The notes beneath the pieces were generated by a model. It was not told the origin of the DNA, did no database searches, and saw only the letters and a program-made list of their open reading frames with translations. From Amaurobius ferox (taxonomy: Eukaryota; Arthropoda; Arachnida; Araneae; Amaurobiidae), in assembly GCA_951213105.1 (NCBI GenBank), contig OX578142.1, positions 7,860,149 through 7,924,148 on the forward strand: a stretch of 64,000 nucleotides of DNA. Direction: 5' to 3'. A program made the position numbers and the translations under genes. Positions 9,498-20,559 of this stretch are shown here, piece after piece. The stretch's first letter is position 1; every line of letters starts with the position of its first letter.

Positions 9498-10814
9498 CGA
9501 GGCGCGTCCACAAAGTAAGTTTCCCACTCGTCCCACAGCTAGCAAACCTTATATTGCACGAAACGACTGCACATACGTGATAGAGCAATGACGTAGCATG
9601 GCGCATGCACTAACGGTACTTCCCGCGTTCTCACAGTAGCATCGTTGCAGCTATTGAAGATGGAGGCTCTTATTCCAGCTCCCGCCGATTGTGAAGTACG
9701 GTCAGTAATAAAATTTTTGAATGCACAGAGCATAGTGCCGATCGAAATTCATTGTCAGCTGTGTCCGGTCTATGGGCCTAACATCATGAGCAAGCAGATG
9801 GTGCGTCGATGCTGCAGATAATTTTCAGCAGGTCGACAAAGTGGGCATGATGAGAAGAGCAATGAGAGGTCATCCATCATTACAGACGACTTTGTGGGGG
9901 AACGCATTATGGAGCATCGTCGCTTCACAATTACGGAACTCGGCAGTCATTTCCTGCTCCTTGTTGCACGAAATTGTCACGGAGCACCTGTTATTCAGGA
10001 AATAGTGTGCCAGGTGGGTGCTAAAGCAACTGACACCAGAACACAAAACAAAGCGCATGGGGTCAGCATTGACATTTCTGCAGCGGTGCCATGATGACGG
10101 CGACAAGTTTCTGGACCGAATCATCACAGGTGATGAAATATGGATTGCACACATTACCCCAGAAACAAAGTAGCAGTCAATGCATTGGCGTCACAGTGGA
10201 TCTCCCTGTAGAACGAAATTCAAGCAGACATTGTCGGCGTGGAAAGTGATGTGCATGGTGTTCTGGGACAGACAGGGCATTCTTCATGTCGAATTCCTGA
10301 CCAGAGGTGAGACGGTGAATGCTGAGATTTACTGCGAGACACTGCAGAAATTGCGACGGGCCATTCAGAACAAGCGGGGCGGGATGCTTATTGCCGGTAT
10401 TGTCTTCCTGCACGATAATGCTAGGCCGCACACAGTTCGACAGACAGCAAGTCTCCTGCAGGAGTTTAACTGGGAGGTGTTTGATCATCCACCCTACAGC
10501 TCGGACCTCGCTCCCAGTGATTTCCATCTTTTCCTACACCTCAAGAATTCCTGTCCAGTCAGCGTCAACATTTTGAGAATGACAGAGAGGCGGAGATGAT
10601 TATCACACAGTGGTTCAAATCCCAGGCGGCAAACTTCTATGACACAGGTATTCAAAAGTTGATCCCACGGTATGACAAATGTCTCAATTCCGATGGTGAA
10701 TATGTTGAAAAATAGCTGAACACTCGCTGTATCTGTTGCAATAAATATTTCCCTGAAATTGTGTTTCTTTTCTGTAAACGACCCCAGGGAAACTTACTTT
10801 GTTGACGAGCCTCA
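9498..10814 (+). mobile_element. Mariner DNA transposon
   Basis: Terminal inverted repeats of about 28 bp: the left begins CGAGGCGCGTCCACAAAGTA (9498), the right, reverse-complemented, begins TGAGGCTCGTCAACAAAGTA (10814). TA dinucleotides flank both ends (9496-9497, 10815-10816), the mariner target duplication. Length 1,317 bp is canonical for a full-length mariner with a single transposase gene. Confidence 0.95.
9660..10715 (+). pseudogene. Mariner transposase, inactivated
   Basis: The start ATG is at 9660 (MEALIPAP). The N-terminal part contains the helix-turn-helix region and a TAA at about 9823. A frameshift occurs near 10000, after which one frame carries WVLKQLTPEHKTKR, ITGDEIWIAHITPETK (first catalytic Asp), an in-frame TAG near 10171, WKVMCMVFWDRQGILHVEF, then VFLHDNARPHT (second Asp) and HPPYSSDLAPSDFHLFLHLK (third Asp), i.e. 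a D,D34D active site. A further frameshift near 10550 separates the C-terminus, ending near 10715 with GEYVEK. Motifs fit the irritans/mauritiana side of the family. All catalytic residues survive, but two stops and two frameshifts make it dead. Confidence 0.95.
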
Positions 10815-10816
10815 TA

Positions 10817-11368
10817 TATAGGGGGAAACAATTCCATTTCTCAAGATCTATTTTAATGTTATATATGCATTAGTGAGATCTATAAATAGTATATTTTTAA
10901 ATATTTTCTTTCTTGATAAAGAAAAGTTATAAAATAATTATGTTTTATCTATAAGAGGATTTTTTTTTAATGATAAATTTAAAACATTACATAAAAGGAA
11001 TAGCAGGAAAAAATAATTTAAAATTCTTAAAACGTAAATTATTAAAGATTATTATAAGAGTAAATTATTAAATTATAAGAACAAATTTAAAAATGCTTTT
11101 GAAAAATATATTATTAAATATTATATTAGAATTCGTTTTAAATATTTACAGATGGGAAACCTTTTTGCCACTTATGAAAAAAATAAAATTAATAACAAAA
11201 AGTAAAAGTAATTTGCTCAGTTTATTATATACATAAAAATTGTGCATTATTAAATAATTAAAAAAGTAAAAAAGAGGTTTATAATTAAATCTTTTTTAAG
11301 AATATATTGTTATATATAATATTTAAAATTATTAAAAAAAAATAGCTGCTTGTAATTGATTGGCTGAA
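10817..11368. other. AT-rich unassigned DNA
   Basis: No ORF or structure is recognised. The segment near 10835-10870 (CTATTTTAATGTTATATAT) recurs near 13522-13545, so the mariner and Tigger copy A sit beside pieces of one older repeat. Confidence 0.4.
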
Positions 11369-11370
11369 TA

Positions 11371-13114
11371 CAGTACAACCTCGAAAATCCGGACGTTTTC
11401 CAAATTTTCGGGTTTTTTTTTTCACCCGGACTGACGAAGTCGCGGATTTAAAACAACAGAGTAAGATTATTTATTTTATACAGAAGATTATTTATTTTAC
11501 TGTATTTTCCGGTCGACTTTCTGAACCCGGAAATGAAACAAAAGTTTAGATGGACCGCCGTAGATCGGCTCGTGGTTGGAGCGTGAATTACGTTGTTAGC
11601 GTTAATCCATCCTCCCCCTTATTCAAGTCACAGCTCCTGATGAATTATTTCGCGTAAAATATACATCGTTATGTAAATACGGAATTTTTATTATCAAAAT
11701 TTCCTTTTCTCATTATTGAAAAGGACATTTTTTTTTTAAACAATGTAATTTTTAATATTAAACACTTTAAAACGTTATCGTAACATTTTATCACAGATTG
11801 TTCAATTAAATCTAAAAATCCCGAGAATTCATATTAACGCTAACGGAAATTTATTTTGTTCACTTCGTAGTATGAATTCCATTCTTCAATGTATTCTGTT
11901 TTATCTTCGGAATCTCCTCCCTCTCCCGATACATATCTGACGATTTTTTCGTTCACGTTGAACGTGTCAGCTTGAAATCGACTGTATATTTTGCCTTTTC
12001 TGTTTAGAAAGCCATATTTACATACTATATATAGCAAATAAATAACTAAATAATATCGTATCGCACAGAACCGAGCAACAAGGTCACAGACCTTTCAAAG
12101 AAGTCGGCTGTGTTTATGATTAGGAACTATGCAAATTCCTTTCTTCGCTTTCCCTGCCCCTCCACGTCCCGGTGCTGCTGCAGCCTAGGAATGACTCATC
12201 GTAATTTAGAAAAATCATTGAGAGGAGAGATATTTTTCTTTTTTGGAAAAGATATTTATTTTATCTACTGCGATATTTTTTACATATTTGACTATTACTA
12301 ATAAAGTTTTTACTTTTTTCAGCGTCATCAGTCTTTTAAGTATAACATTATATAGATGCTAGAAAATAAATAAAACTTTTTAAGTTCTTATTTTTTGTTT
12401 TTTGTTCGTTAATAGTGAAAATAGTTTAAACACATTTACACCTTTAAATATATCGTCAAAAGTGCTAATCCTCGATCTTTATTAAATCTCGGCATTTAAT
12501 TAAATCTTCCGGCCCTTCATTAAATCTCGACGAAGCTGATATAACAAAAGTTCTGCACTGTGATGATGATGCGCCAATCGTAAATAAATTGAATGATGGC
12601 GAAATTCGCGATATGATATTAAATAAAAAAAATCAAAGTAGCGACGATAAATGTGGAGAAGAAAAAATACCCATTCATAATCTTATGCAAACAATCGATC
12701 ATGCAATTAAAGATCTTGAGCAAAGAAGCTTTATAAAACCGGGCAGAAATAATGTCCATCTACAGGATAAAGAAAACTGCTTTCCCATAAACCAAAATTA
12801 ATGAAATAACAAATGTTAATTCAAATATTTAAACGAAATGATAAAATTGAATTTTATCATTTCGTTTCGTCACACATTCTAAATTATTAATGTGTATATT
12901 TTTTCTAAGAATTTTTTTTGCCCTATTTATTAGATTAAATAATATGTTTTAATTGATTAACTTAACTTTTGCCATTATTTTTACTAAAAATAGTGCTTTA
13001 TAGTGTATTTAGTTAATATTAAATCTGAATTTTATTCAAATTCTATAATCCGGAAAAATCGAAAATCCGGAATCGGCAAAGTCCGGACGAGTCCGGATTT
13101 TCGAGGTTGTACTG
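11371..13114 (+). mobile_element. Tigger/pogo-family element, copy A
   Basis: Terminal inverted repeats begin CAGTACAACCTCGAAAATCC at both ends, with TA target duplications (11369-11370, 13115-13116). Length is 1,744 bp. TA target use and a transposase C-terminal relic (12523-12801) place it in the Tc1/mariner-pogo-Tigger group. The DDE core is missing, so it is a non-autonomous internal-deletion derivative. Copies B (20560-22387), C (45232-53835), D (56987-58727) and the relic at 33055-33828 are the same family in the opposite orientation. Confidence 0.88.
12523..12801 (+). pseudogene. Tigger transposase C-terminal relic
   Basis: The open frame reads …DEADITKVLHCDDDAPIV…, then GEEKIPIHNLMQTIDHAIKD and LEQRSF, ending near ENCFPINQN. 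The ADIT motif and the amphipathic IDHAIKDLEQ segment resemble the C-terminal part of pogo/jerky-type transposases downstream of the DDE core. Homologous, more damaged versions lie on the minus strand in copies B (about 20875-21175) and D (about 57285-57570). Retention of only this end fits an internal deletion. No start codon or catalytic region. Confidence 0.55.
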
Positions 13115-13116
13115 TA

Positions 13117-14117
13117 TTATGAAATGGAAGAGACAATTTGCTGAAAGATAATTTAAGCATAAATTTAGTGCTATTAAATCATATTCCTTCACTAGATGTA
13201 CGTGCATAAATATTTTATATTTTTTCTTCACAACTTTACCAGTGTTTTTCTGAGAAGGAGTAAAATGTCACTTTTACTTTTCTCTTGCTCTCTTTTTCAA
13301 AATAAAGCACACACATGCAGGCCCGTGGAAAGCGAGGGGGAAAGGGGCCTCTCCGGGCCCCCGTCCCGTCATATGTGTACCTAATTTTTCCTGTCCGGGC
13401 CGGGTTCCCCATCATACCGGGGAGGGGGGGGGCTCTAGCTCAGGTTTATTAGATAGAAAATTTTATGTTCAAATAGTTCTTGCCAAGTTCCTTTGCTCAA
13501 GGAATCGCTCTATTCTTCAAGTTCTATTTTAATGTTATATATACATTTGTAGGAGCTAAAAACCGTAAAACTCGACTCTTTTATCAGTAATTTATTTTTA
13601 AATATATTTGAAGAATTATAATTTAAATAATACTGTCGTCTAACGTTAGTAAACGAAATATAATGGGCTACCTTTCGTTGTAAGACAACGACCATTCGGT
13701 TAATTTGACGGTTGCCCACTGGCAGGTAGCTCAATGCGCGTCCGCACTTGACGGCAGCCAACTTACATCATTTCCACAACTGCACTTGCAGGCAGCCTAA
13801 CCACTTCGGAATCCATTACCCAATCCAATCACATACTTCTACTGTCACATACACTAGCTTAAATATTGCTATGTGTAGTTGAAGTAGAAGTTACTGCTTT
13901 TCTAGTAGAAGTTCCAGAGTATGCTAATTTCTAATGGGTTGTAGAAAATAAGCATAATCTGAATGTTGGTGTCTCAATTTGCAGGATATGCACCATCGGG
14001 TTAAAACTTAGTGACTAGATGACCTAATGTGATTAGCCAATCAGCACACAGTAATTTTAGGATTTAGACAGTGCTCAAACTGATGTACTTGTTGCATGCT
14101 TACACTAAAGTTTTCTA
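13117..14117. other. Old dispersed repeat, LTR-like, minus strand
   Basis: No ORF is supported. Read on the minus strand, about 13990-13860 contains AAATTAGCATACTCTGGAAC followed by a repeat of the 610-671 spacer. The first part matches the U3 of the CopC LTR (35575-35605). I infer a decayed CopC-like LTR from about 13990 down to 13510. A G-rich and C-rich tract lies at 13330-13435. Confidence 0.4.
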
Positions 14118-15134
14118 GCACGAACTTGCATTCAAGGACGGCCGTCACGCATACGCGTTGAGGAAATATTTAGCCTAAAAGATGACGGCCACGTATGCAC
14201 GTTTTCGTATGAAATGTTCTTACTTGAATTTATTTGTCTACTCGATGGCGTTAAATGTTCATGTGAACAACTCCAATGTATTTTGCAGATACTTGACCTT
14301 GGCATAGGGGGATCCAATGAATTAATTCTCCATCTGGAGCTGCGAAATGCGATTTTGTAATATAAACAAACAGAGCACTTTTCGCAGGATCTACTGTTTT
14401 ATAATTGAGTTTCGGTTCTCATTGTTTTTCGCTTTATGATTTCGTTGGTGAATCATAGGAATATAAGAGAGTATTGTTTCAAGTTTGGGTTTTAGAGGAA
14501 TGCGTGGCAGTGAAATTATTAGGTTTTTTCAGATAAAAGAATGGTTGGGCCAGGACGTTCTCTTTCTGTGGGAGAATATACTCGTATGGTAAACGAACCG
14601 GGCAGTAATGAAGTGATGCAGATAGTAAAGATTCGTGGAACTGTGGTATTTCTGAAGATGAATATGAAAATGCAAGTGATTCTTCAGAATCTGAGCGTAC
14701 TATTATTATAATGCCGCAAGCTTCAGTAGCTGTTTCTGCAAATGATGTTTAGACGGGATATTTGACAGATCTGAATTCTTTTGAGTGCTTGAGCATACTT
14801 GGAATCAATCATAATATTATGCCACCTAATTTAGATAAGAAAATTAATTTTTTTAGCATATTTTTCGATGAGGAATAGTAGAATTCATAGTACAAGCAAC
14901 TGACGAGTATTTTGTATTGAGATTCGTAGGAAAAATATACATCAAATAGAAAATAAATATTTCTTTTATTCCTGAAAAAAGTAGATTTCTGTGTTGAATA
15001 GGTGAATTTTAGTGAATTTATTTCGAGAGTTAGGCTTAGCGCAAAAAGTTAGCCGTCCTTTGGGAACAGTTCGGAAACGAAACGCTCAGTCTTTTGGTCC
15101 ACGGTAGTTCCGGAATGCCACCGTCCAGAAAGGG
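14118..15134. mobile_element. piggyBac-like element remnant
   Basis: The right end (…CCGTCCAGAAAGGG, then TTAA at 15135-15138) and most of the body match the smaller element at 26888-27571, which has both ends and TTAA duplications. This copy holds about 0.5 kb more (14480-14990), including a short frame from the ATG at about 14542 (MVGPGRSLSVGEYTRMVNEP) with an acidic, Ser/Glu-rich stretch (SEDEYENASDSSES, after a frame change). That composition is typical of piggyBac transposase N-termini but is not diagnostic. The left end is decayed. Confidence 0.55.
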
Positions 15135-15191
15135 TTAATGATATGTACTAAATTTGAATCCAGTAAAAATATTTTGTTTGTCATTTTATGT

Positions 15192-16800
15192 TTATCTTGT
15201 AATTTTGTAAACATTGACACAATACAATGGTTGTTTTCCGGTTGTCCAAATAGTTGCGCAAGTCCTCTGGATGAGTCGGATGGCCTGGGTTTTCCACAAT
15301 GGTTGTTTCAAAACTTTAAATTTTTCTTTATGTAACTTTTGTTGCAGTCTGTATATAGTCATTATTTCTTGTATTGTAACACAACTTTGTTTTTCTGAGA
15401 ATTTCAGATACTGATTTCCAAATTCTATTCCTTTGTTAAATGTGATTTTTTCTTCTTCACAATCCGATTTTGTATCTGAACCACTTGGTTCAGATTCTAC
15501 ATTTGCTATGATTTCATTATCTGTAATCACTTGTTTACTGGTGGATTTTTCTTTATCAAACCAATCTTCAATAGCATCGTGGCTTAGAACACTGTGTATA
15601 TTTGAATTTACTTTCTTTGCATAGGAAAGCAATTCTGAAGATTTTTTCTTTGTTTCAGTCATTCTAAAACCTTCAAAGCCATTGGTCTCATCCTCATCAC
15701 TATCAAAAAATAATTAAGAAGGTCATAAATTGTGCCATCCATTCTTTAAAGGCTCTTTCGTAACAGAATTCCATGCTTCAGTTAGCATATATACTGCGTC
15801 TTTTAGATCAAACTTTTTTTGAAAAATTTTAGGTGAATCAAAAGATGGATCAGCATTTAAAAGTTGTCTGAGGAAATTTGTTTTATACTGATATTTCCAG
15901 CTGTTTATTATTCCTTGATCCATTGGTTGAATTAAAGAGGTTGTATTTAGAGGTAAAAAGAGGCATTGTACATTCTTAAAATTTAAAATCTCGACATCTG
16001 GATAAGCACGGCAATTATCCATTAGTAATACAATTTTGCAATCATCTGGCAAACCTATTTCTCTACAATGCCCTCTTACTTCTTTTACAAAATTATTTTT
16101 GAACCAATCTATTGTGATTTCTCTGGTCATCCAGGCCGTTTTATTAGAGGTATAAATGACAAGTAAAGAAGTATTGTGTTTGAAAGCTCGAGGATAGGCA
16201 CTTCTACCTACTACAAGAGGTGTACATTTATGAGTTCCAGCTGCATTACTGTAGAGCATAACTGTGACTCTTTCTTTTGATTCTTTTATACCATCTGGTG
16301 AATTTTCGTCATATGTTGCTAGTGTCTTTCATGGAAGACAATGCAAAACGAGTGCAGTTTCATCTAAATTATAAATCTGCTTTGTAGACGAATTTTCTTC
16401 TGAAACCATCTTACAGAATTCATCAATAAATTCTTCTGTAGCATCTTTATCTGTAGAAATTTTCTCCCCACAGGCTTTTAAATATTGCATTCCATGTCTT
16501 TTTTTAAATTATCTTAACCATCCAACAGAAAAGTCACACTTCTCTTTAATTTTTAATCCTTATGGATTTGTTTAGCTTTTTCATGTAAAAGCAATCCTGT
16601 GATTGGCATCCCTTCGCTGTGTCTTTTGCTGAAACCATTCATAAATTATAGCATCGAAATTAGCACAGCGAGCTGCATGTAGAGTCTTCGAGTTTGCAAT
16701 TTCTTTATTAGTATCACTTTTAGTGTAAAATTTAAAAAGTTTTCCTTATTTTTCTTTATCTCATATACTGTTCTAATGCCAATTCCATAAGTATTAGATC
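15192..16800 (-). pseudogene. Jerky/Tigger-like DDE transposase
   Basis: From 16800 leftward: a psq-type helix-turn-helix (YGIGIRTVYEIKKNKEKL, about 16790-16738), a CENP-B-like DNA-binding region (AARCANFDAIIYEWFQQKTQ), then HGMQYLKACGEK. The DDE_1 core follows: IYNLDETALVLHCLP (first Asp; a TGA follows at about 16331), VMLYSNAAGTHKCTPLVVG, KTAWMTREITIDWFKNNF, IVLLMDNCRAYPDVEIL (second Asp), LPLNTTSLIQPMDQGIINSW (third Asp). The largest intact stretch is 15723-16259. A frameshift at about 15715 joins it to an acidic C-terminal region (15192-15662). All three catalytic Asp remain, but stops and frameshifts disable it. Flanking TIRs were not found, so it is embedded or truncated. Confidence 0.88.
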
Positions 16801-16848
16801 AGGGTTCATACTCTATTGCAAGAACTCATTTCTAGGAGTTTTTAAGGA

Positions 16849-17222
16849 GCAAATTCCTTTCTTCGCTCTTCCTGCCCCACCACATCCCTGTGCTGCTGCA
16901 GCTTCATAATGCCTCATTGTATTTTAGAAAAATCATTGAAAGATATATTTCTTTTTTAGAAAAGATATTTATTTTATCTACTGTGATATTTTTACATATT
17001 TGACTATTACTAATAAAGTTTATCCATTTTTCAGAGTCATCAGCCTTTTTAAACATAACATTATATAGATGCTAGAAAATAAATAAAACTTGAGTTGTTA
17101 TTTTTTGTTTTTCATTTCGTTAATAGCATAGACGGTTTAAATACATTTACACCTTTAAATATTTTGGCAAAAGTGCTAATTCTCGTGCTTTATTAAATCT
17201 CAGTGCTTCATTAAATCTCGAC
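16849..17222 (+). mobile_element. Tigger-family fragment
   Basis: Closely similar to the interior of copy A (about 12131-12530), in the same orientation, from GCAAATTCCTTTCTTCGCTC to ATTAAATCTCGAC. Neither terminal repeat is present. It abuts the broken end of CopB1's reverse transcriptase at 17222/17223 and the transposase pseudogene on the left, so both junctions are rearrangement points. Confidence 0.8.
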
Positions 17223-17713
17223 CATCTTAACATACAAACAAATATAGTGGAAAACATTCTAACAATAGTAAAATTTATGACTGGACTAAAAACACCATCA
17301 TAAGTTTGCCCCTTTTCTTGATTAAACCTTTGGGCAACAAGTCTTGCCTTAAATTTGCGAATTTTACCCTTTTTATCCCTTTTGAGTGTATATACCCAAC
17401 GGCAGCCAATTGCTTTGTCGGAATCAGGTGCAGGCACTAAGTCCCAGACACCTCTTTCCTTCATGACACCTAATTCGCCTGCCATTGCAGTATTCCACTC
17501 TCTGGATTGGGGTGAATCAACAGCTTCCCGGAAGTATTTGGGGATCTTGATTTCTGCATTATTTGTTTCTGGATGGTTACCTGAAGTACCTTGATTTACT
17601 TTAAAATTAAATAATATTCCTTCAAATTGTAATTTCTTTTCCTCACAAAATTTCTTTACATCATTTATGGATTTAATCCTAGGGGTTTTTTCCTTAATAA
17701 TAATAGTACACAT
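17223..17713 (-). pseudogene. CopB1 reverse transcriptase, N-terminal part
   Basis: Contains the linker (SINDVKKFCEEKKLQFEGIL), then the RVT_2 start: KERGVWDLVPAPDSDKAIGC, RWVYTLKRDKKGKIRKFKAR, FSPVINFTIVRMFSTIFVCM. The frame continues past the breakpoint into the Tigger fragment (to 17147) with no reverse transcriptase similarity. The catalytic Asp motifs lie beyond the truncation and are absent. Confidence 0.88.
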
Positions 17714-18284
17714 CTATTCTGGATCCAGTTTTTGTAGGAACTTCTTTCCTGATCCAAGGGGCAACCTAAATGGAAACCAGGCAGTGAGCAACAGAAGACT
17801 CCATTTCCTCACTGCTTTTATCAGTGTCTTCATCTTCTGTTGCTTCACCTGCCTCCCTACCCATATCCCCCTCATCAGTAGTGTCCAAAATTTCCAATTT
17901 TTAAGGTTTAAAAGTTACACATTCAAATTTAACTTTATTTTCAACTTCTTTGGGTCCCAGACCACCTTCCTCTGCTTTGCCACTCTCTTTAAATCTAACA
18001 TTACTAGATTCTATTATTTTACCCTCATCTAATAACCAAATTCGGTATCCTCTTGTTTTAAGGGCATAACCTACCGTTATCCCTTCCTGAGCTTTTATGT
18101 CTAACTTGGCTCTTAGCTGTTTTGGTGTCTCAACAAATGCTTGGCTTCCAAAGACCTTTAAATTCCTACCATATAATTCAAGAGGTGTTTTGTTCTTAAA
18201 TTTGTGACAGATTCTATTTTTTATAGAAGTATAACAGAGAAGGGCTTCTGCTCAAAAATCATCAACAAGATTACTGTCATTTAA
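17714..18284 (-). pseudogene. CopB1 integrase, C-terminal part
   Basis: Reads KNRICHKFKNKTPLELYG, then KVFGSQAFVETPKQLRAKLD, then ITVGYALKTRGYRIWLLDEG and an acidic linker, with several stops and a small deletion. It aligns with the same region of CopA1 and CopA2 and leads into the reverse transcriptase N-terminus. It ends at the insertion of the DNA element at about 18286. Confidence 0.8.
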
Positions 18285-18285
18285 G

Positions 18286-19425
18286 TCAGATCCAGAGGGG
18301 GGGGGGGGGGGGCATGGGGGCATGTGCCCCCCAGACAAGCTAATTAAAGACTAGAAAAGATCGATACTTTTTAGAATTATGTTTTTCATAATTATTTTTA
18401 TATTTTTATATTTTTCAAAATTATATTTTTATATATTTCAAAATTATATTTTTATATTTTTCAAAATTATATTTTTATATTTTTCAAAATTATATATCCT
18501 CTCTTCGGCTACAATGCAACATATTCTGTTCTTTGGTGAAAAACGTCAAGTGTTAGCCTAATACGAGCCTCTCAGCTTAATCCTCCACTAAAAGAAATAG
18601 TGCAGCATAAAATTTTATAAAAAATATTTTAGAACTCGGACTTTCTTTATGATTTCAACTACAAAAAGTATAAAAGAGTAAATTAAAGAGTAGATTTAAA
18701 GTAAAATTTATCATTTTTTTTTTTTTTACATAGAAAGGGAAGTAAAAATTTGTATTCATACACTTTCATGGCTTAATTTGTTGGCTTAGCCTTGGTGAGA
18801 ATTTGTCATGTGGCAAACCTATACAGAAAATGCAGGCAATGTCCTTTGTAGGAGTTAGACTTTTTCGTGTTTTCACTCAAACTTTTTATTTTTAAAACTA
18901 ATAAAGATTGAACAAAGATTTAAACGAATTTGAAATCTTCAGAAAATTTGACCTCAAATACATACCCTACATGATAAAAAAAATATTTGGAATAAAAACA
19001 GCAGAAGAGGTTTCAGAAGTTTTTTTGAGCAATTTTAAAAGGAATTTAAATTAATACATGTAAAGTGAATTTGTTTAATCATTTAAACAGTAAATGTGAA
19101 TAACTTTTACTCTATTTTCTTTATTTTTTATACACATCACATAGTCAGTCAAATCTGTGTATAATGAAGTTGGAAACAACATAATTACAGTTTCAACGAA
19201 GAAAATTAAATCCCTCTCTAGGCTTTACAGCATTACAGAAAATTTTTTAAACAAAATTACGGAAATAACGAATTATTTTCGGCGTCATTTCGACTTCATT
19301 ATAAATGGCTTCGACTGTATTACAAAATGTATAAATTACCAGCATTTGTGGATTTGGCATTTCCCGGTGCCCCACAAATTAATCTTTGCATATGCCACTG
19401 GACTATATTGTGATCCGCCACTTCT
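18286..19425. mobile_element. DNA element inserted in CopB1 integrase, hAT-like ends
   Basis: The integrase coding sequence stops at about 18285 and resumes at about 19430, so 1.14 kb is inserted. The left end, TCAGATCCAGAGG followed by a run of G and GGGGGCATGTGCCCCCC, and the right end, TTGTGATCCGCCACTTC, are approximate inverted repeats of the CAGTGGCGGATC type seen on some hAT-like elements. No target duplication is clear. No transposase is seen. Inside are tandem ATATTTTTATATTTTTCAAA units (18395-18500). Confidence 0.55.
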
Positions 19426-19429
19426 TTAA

Positions 19430-20539
19430 TGCAATCTAGGGCAGTTAAGTTGAAACTTTAAGATACGCCATTTTGTTCTGATGTATAGCTATTTGTTCTT
19501 TCAGCTTTGATTCCCTGACTTTCTAACAGTTTATTAAACTCATTATGGCAACATTCCATTCTGAGTACAGGTACTAACAATTTTATGATTTAAAAATCTT
19601 TCTGCTCTATTCTGGAATTGTTTAAATTTGTCAAATACTTCCGATTTTTGTTTCATGAGAAAAACAGTTTCCTTCCTAGAGTAGTCATCAGTAATGCTTT
19701 GAAAATATTTAGCCCCACCACGTGATGACTTTGGCATTGCACCACACACATCCGTATGTATCAATTCCAAAGGTCTTTGCGACCTGATCCTACCAATAGG
19801 TTTGAAAAACACTCATTTAGATTTTGCAAGTTTACAGCATTTGCAATCTAACTTTCACTAATTTTTGGTAGACTGTATACAGCAGTAATCTTACACATAT
19901 GATATACATATTCAAAGTTGATATGACAAAACCTTTTATACCATAGTCTACTATTTCCCCCTACCTCAGTAGTGGATTTAACTTGCCTTTTACCTTTAAA
20001 AACATTAAATTTACAAGGTTTAGCATTATTACTTTTAAAAACTTTAGCACTAGAACTTGCATTTTTACTATTAAAAATTTTACTGGCATAACATTTTTAA
20101 AATTACTGTTACATACAGTCTTACTTTTAAAAACTTTGTCATTAGCAACATTTACTTTACCATTATGATTTACAGCTTTACTTTTAAAAATATCAGAATC
20201 ATTAACTTTAAAATTACTATTATGGTTTACAGTTTTACTTTTAAAAACATTAGAACCATTAACATTAAAATTACCTTTATGATTTACATTTTTACTTTTA
20301 AAAGCATTATCATTAGAATCATTCAATTTAAAATTAGTAGTACTTTCAATTTTAACAAACTTTTCTTTAGATTCTACAATTTTATGCTTTTTATCTAGAG
20401 GTTTAGCACTTTTAATTTTAAAATTCTCAACATTACTTTAATTAATTTTAAAATCATACTGAAGTCTTAGAAAATACAGACCCTCATTTCTTTTGGTATG
20501 GAATCAATTCTTGCTTTCTGGCATGTTAAACCAAAGTAT
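19430..20539 (-). pseudogene. CopB1 pre-integrase, repeat linker and integrase core
   Basis: From the right: KRNEGLYFLRLQYDF (about 20500-20455), a Lys/Asn/Ser-rich linker made of 19-residue repeats (FKSK…NHNSNFKVNDS type, about 20330-20020), the zinc-binding pre-integrase segment (LWYKRFCHINFEYVY) at about 19950-19830 with stops, and the rve core PIGRIRSQRPLELIHTDVCG (first Asp) to RFLNHKIVSTCTQNGM, where the second catalytic Asp of RTDNGM is replaced (CTQNGM). The uninterrupted TTAA at 19978-19981 is the site where CopB2 carries a TTAA-type element. Confidence 0.82.
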
Positions 20540-20559
20540 ATTATATATATATATATATA

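Larger units (their letters stand above)
17223..20545 (-). mobile_element. Truncated Ty1/copia element of a second lineage (CopB1)
   Basis: Minus-strand copia pol, lacking LTRs: the pre-integrase region (right), a repeat-rich linker, the integrase, and the N-terminal third of the reverse transcriptase (left). It is truncated at 17222/17223 in the reverse transcriptase and near 20545 by a TA-rich tract next to Tigger copy B. Its closest relative here is CopB2 (56467-61790); both have the 57-bp repeats in the linker. A separate DNA element (18286-19425) interrupts the integrase. Confidence 0.87.
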
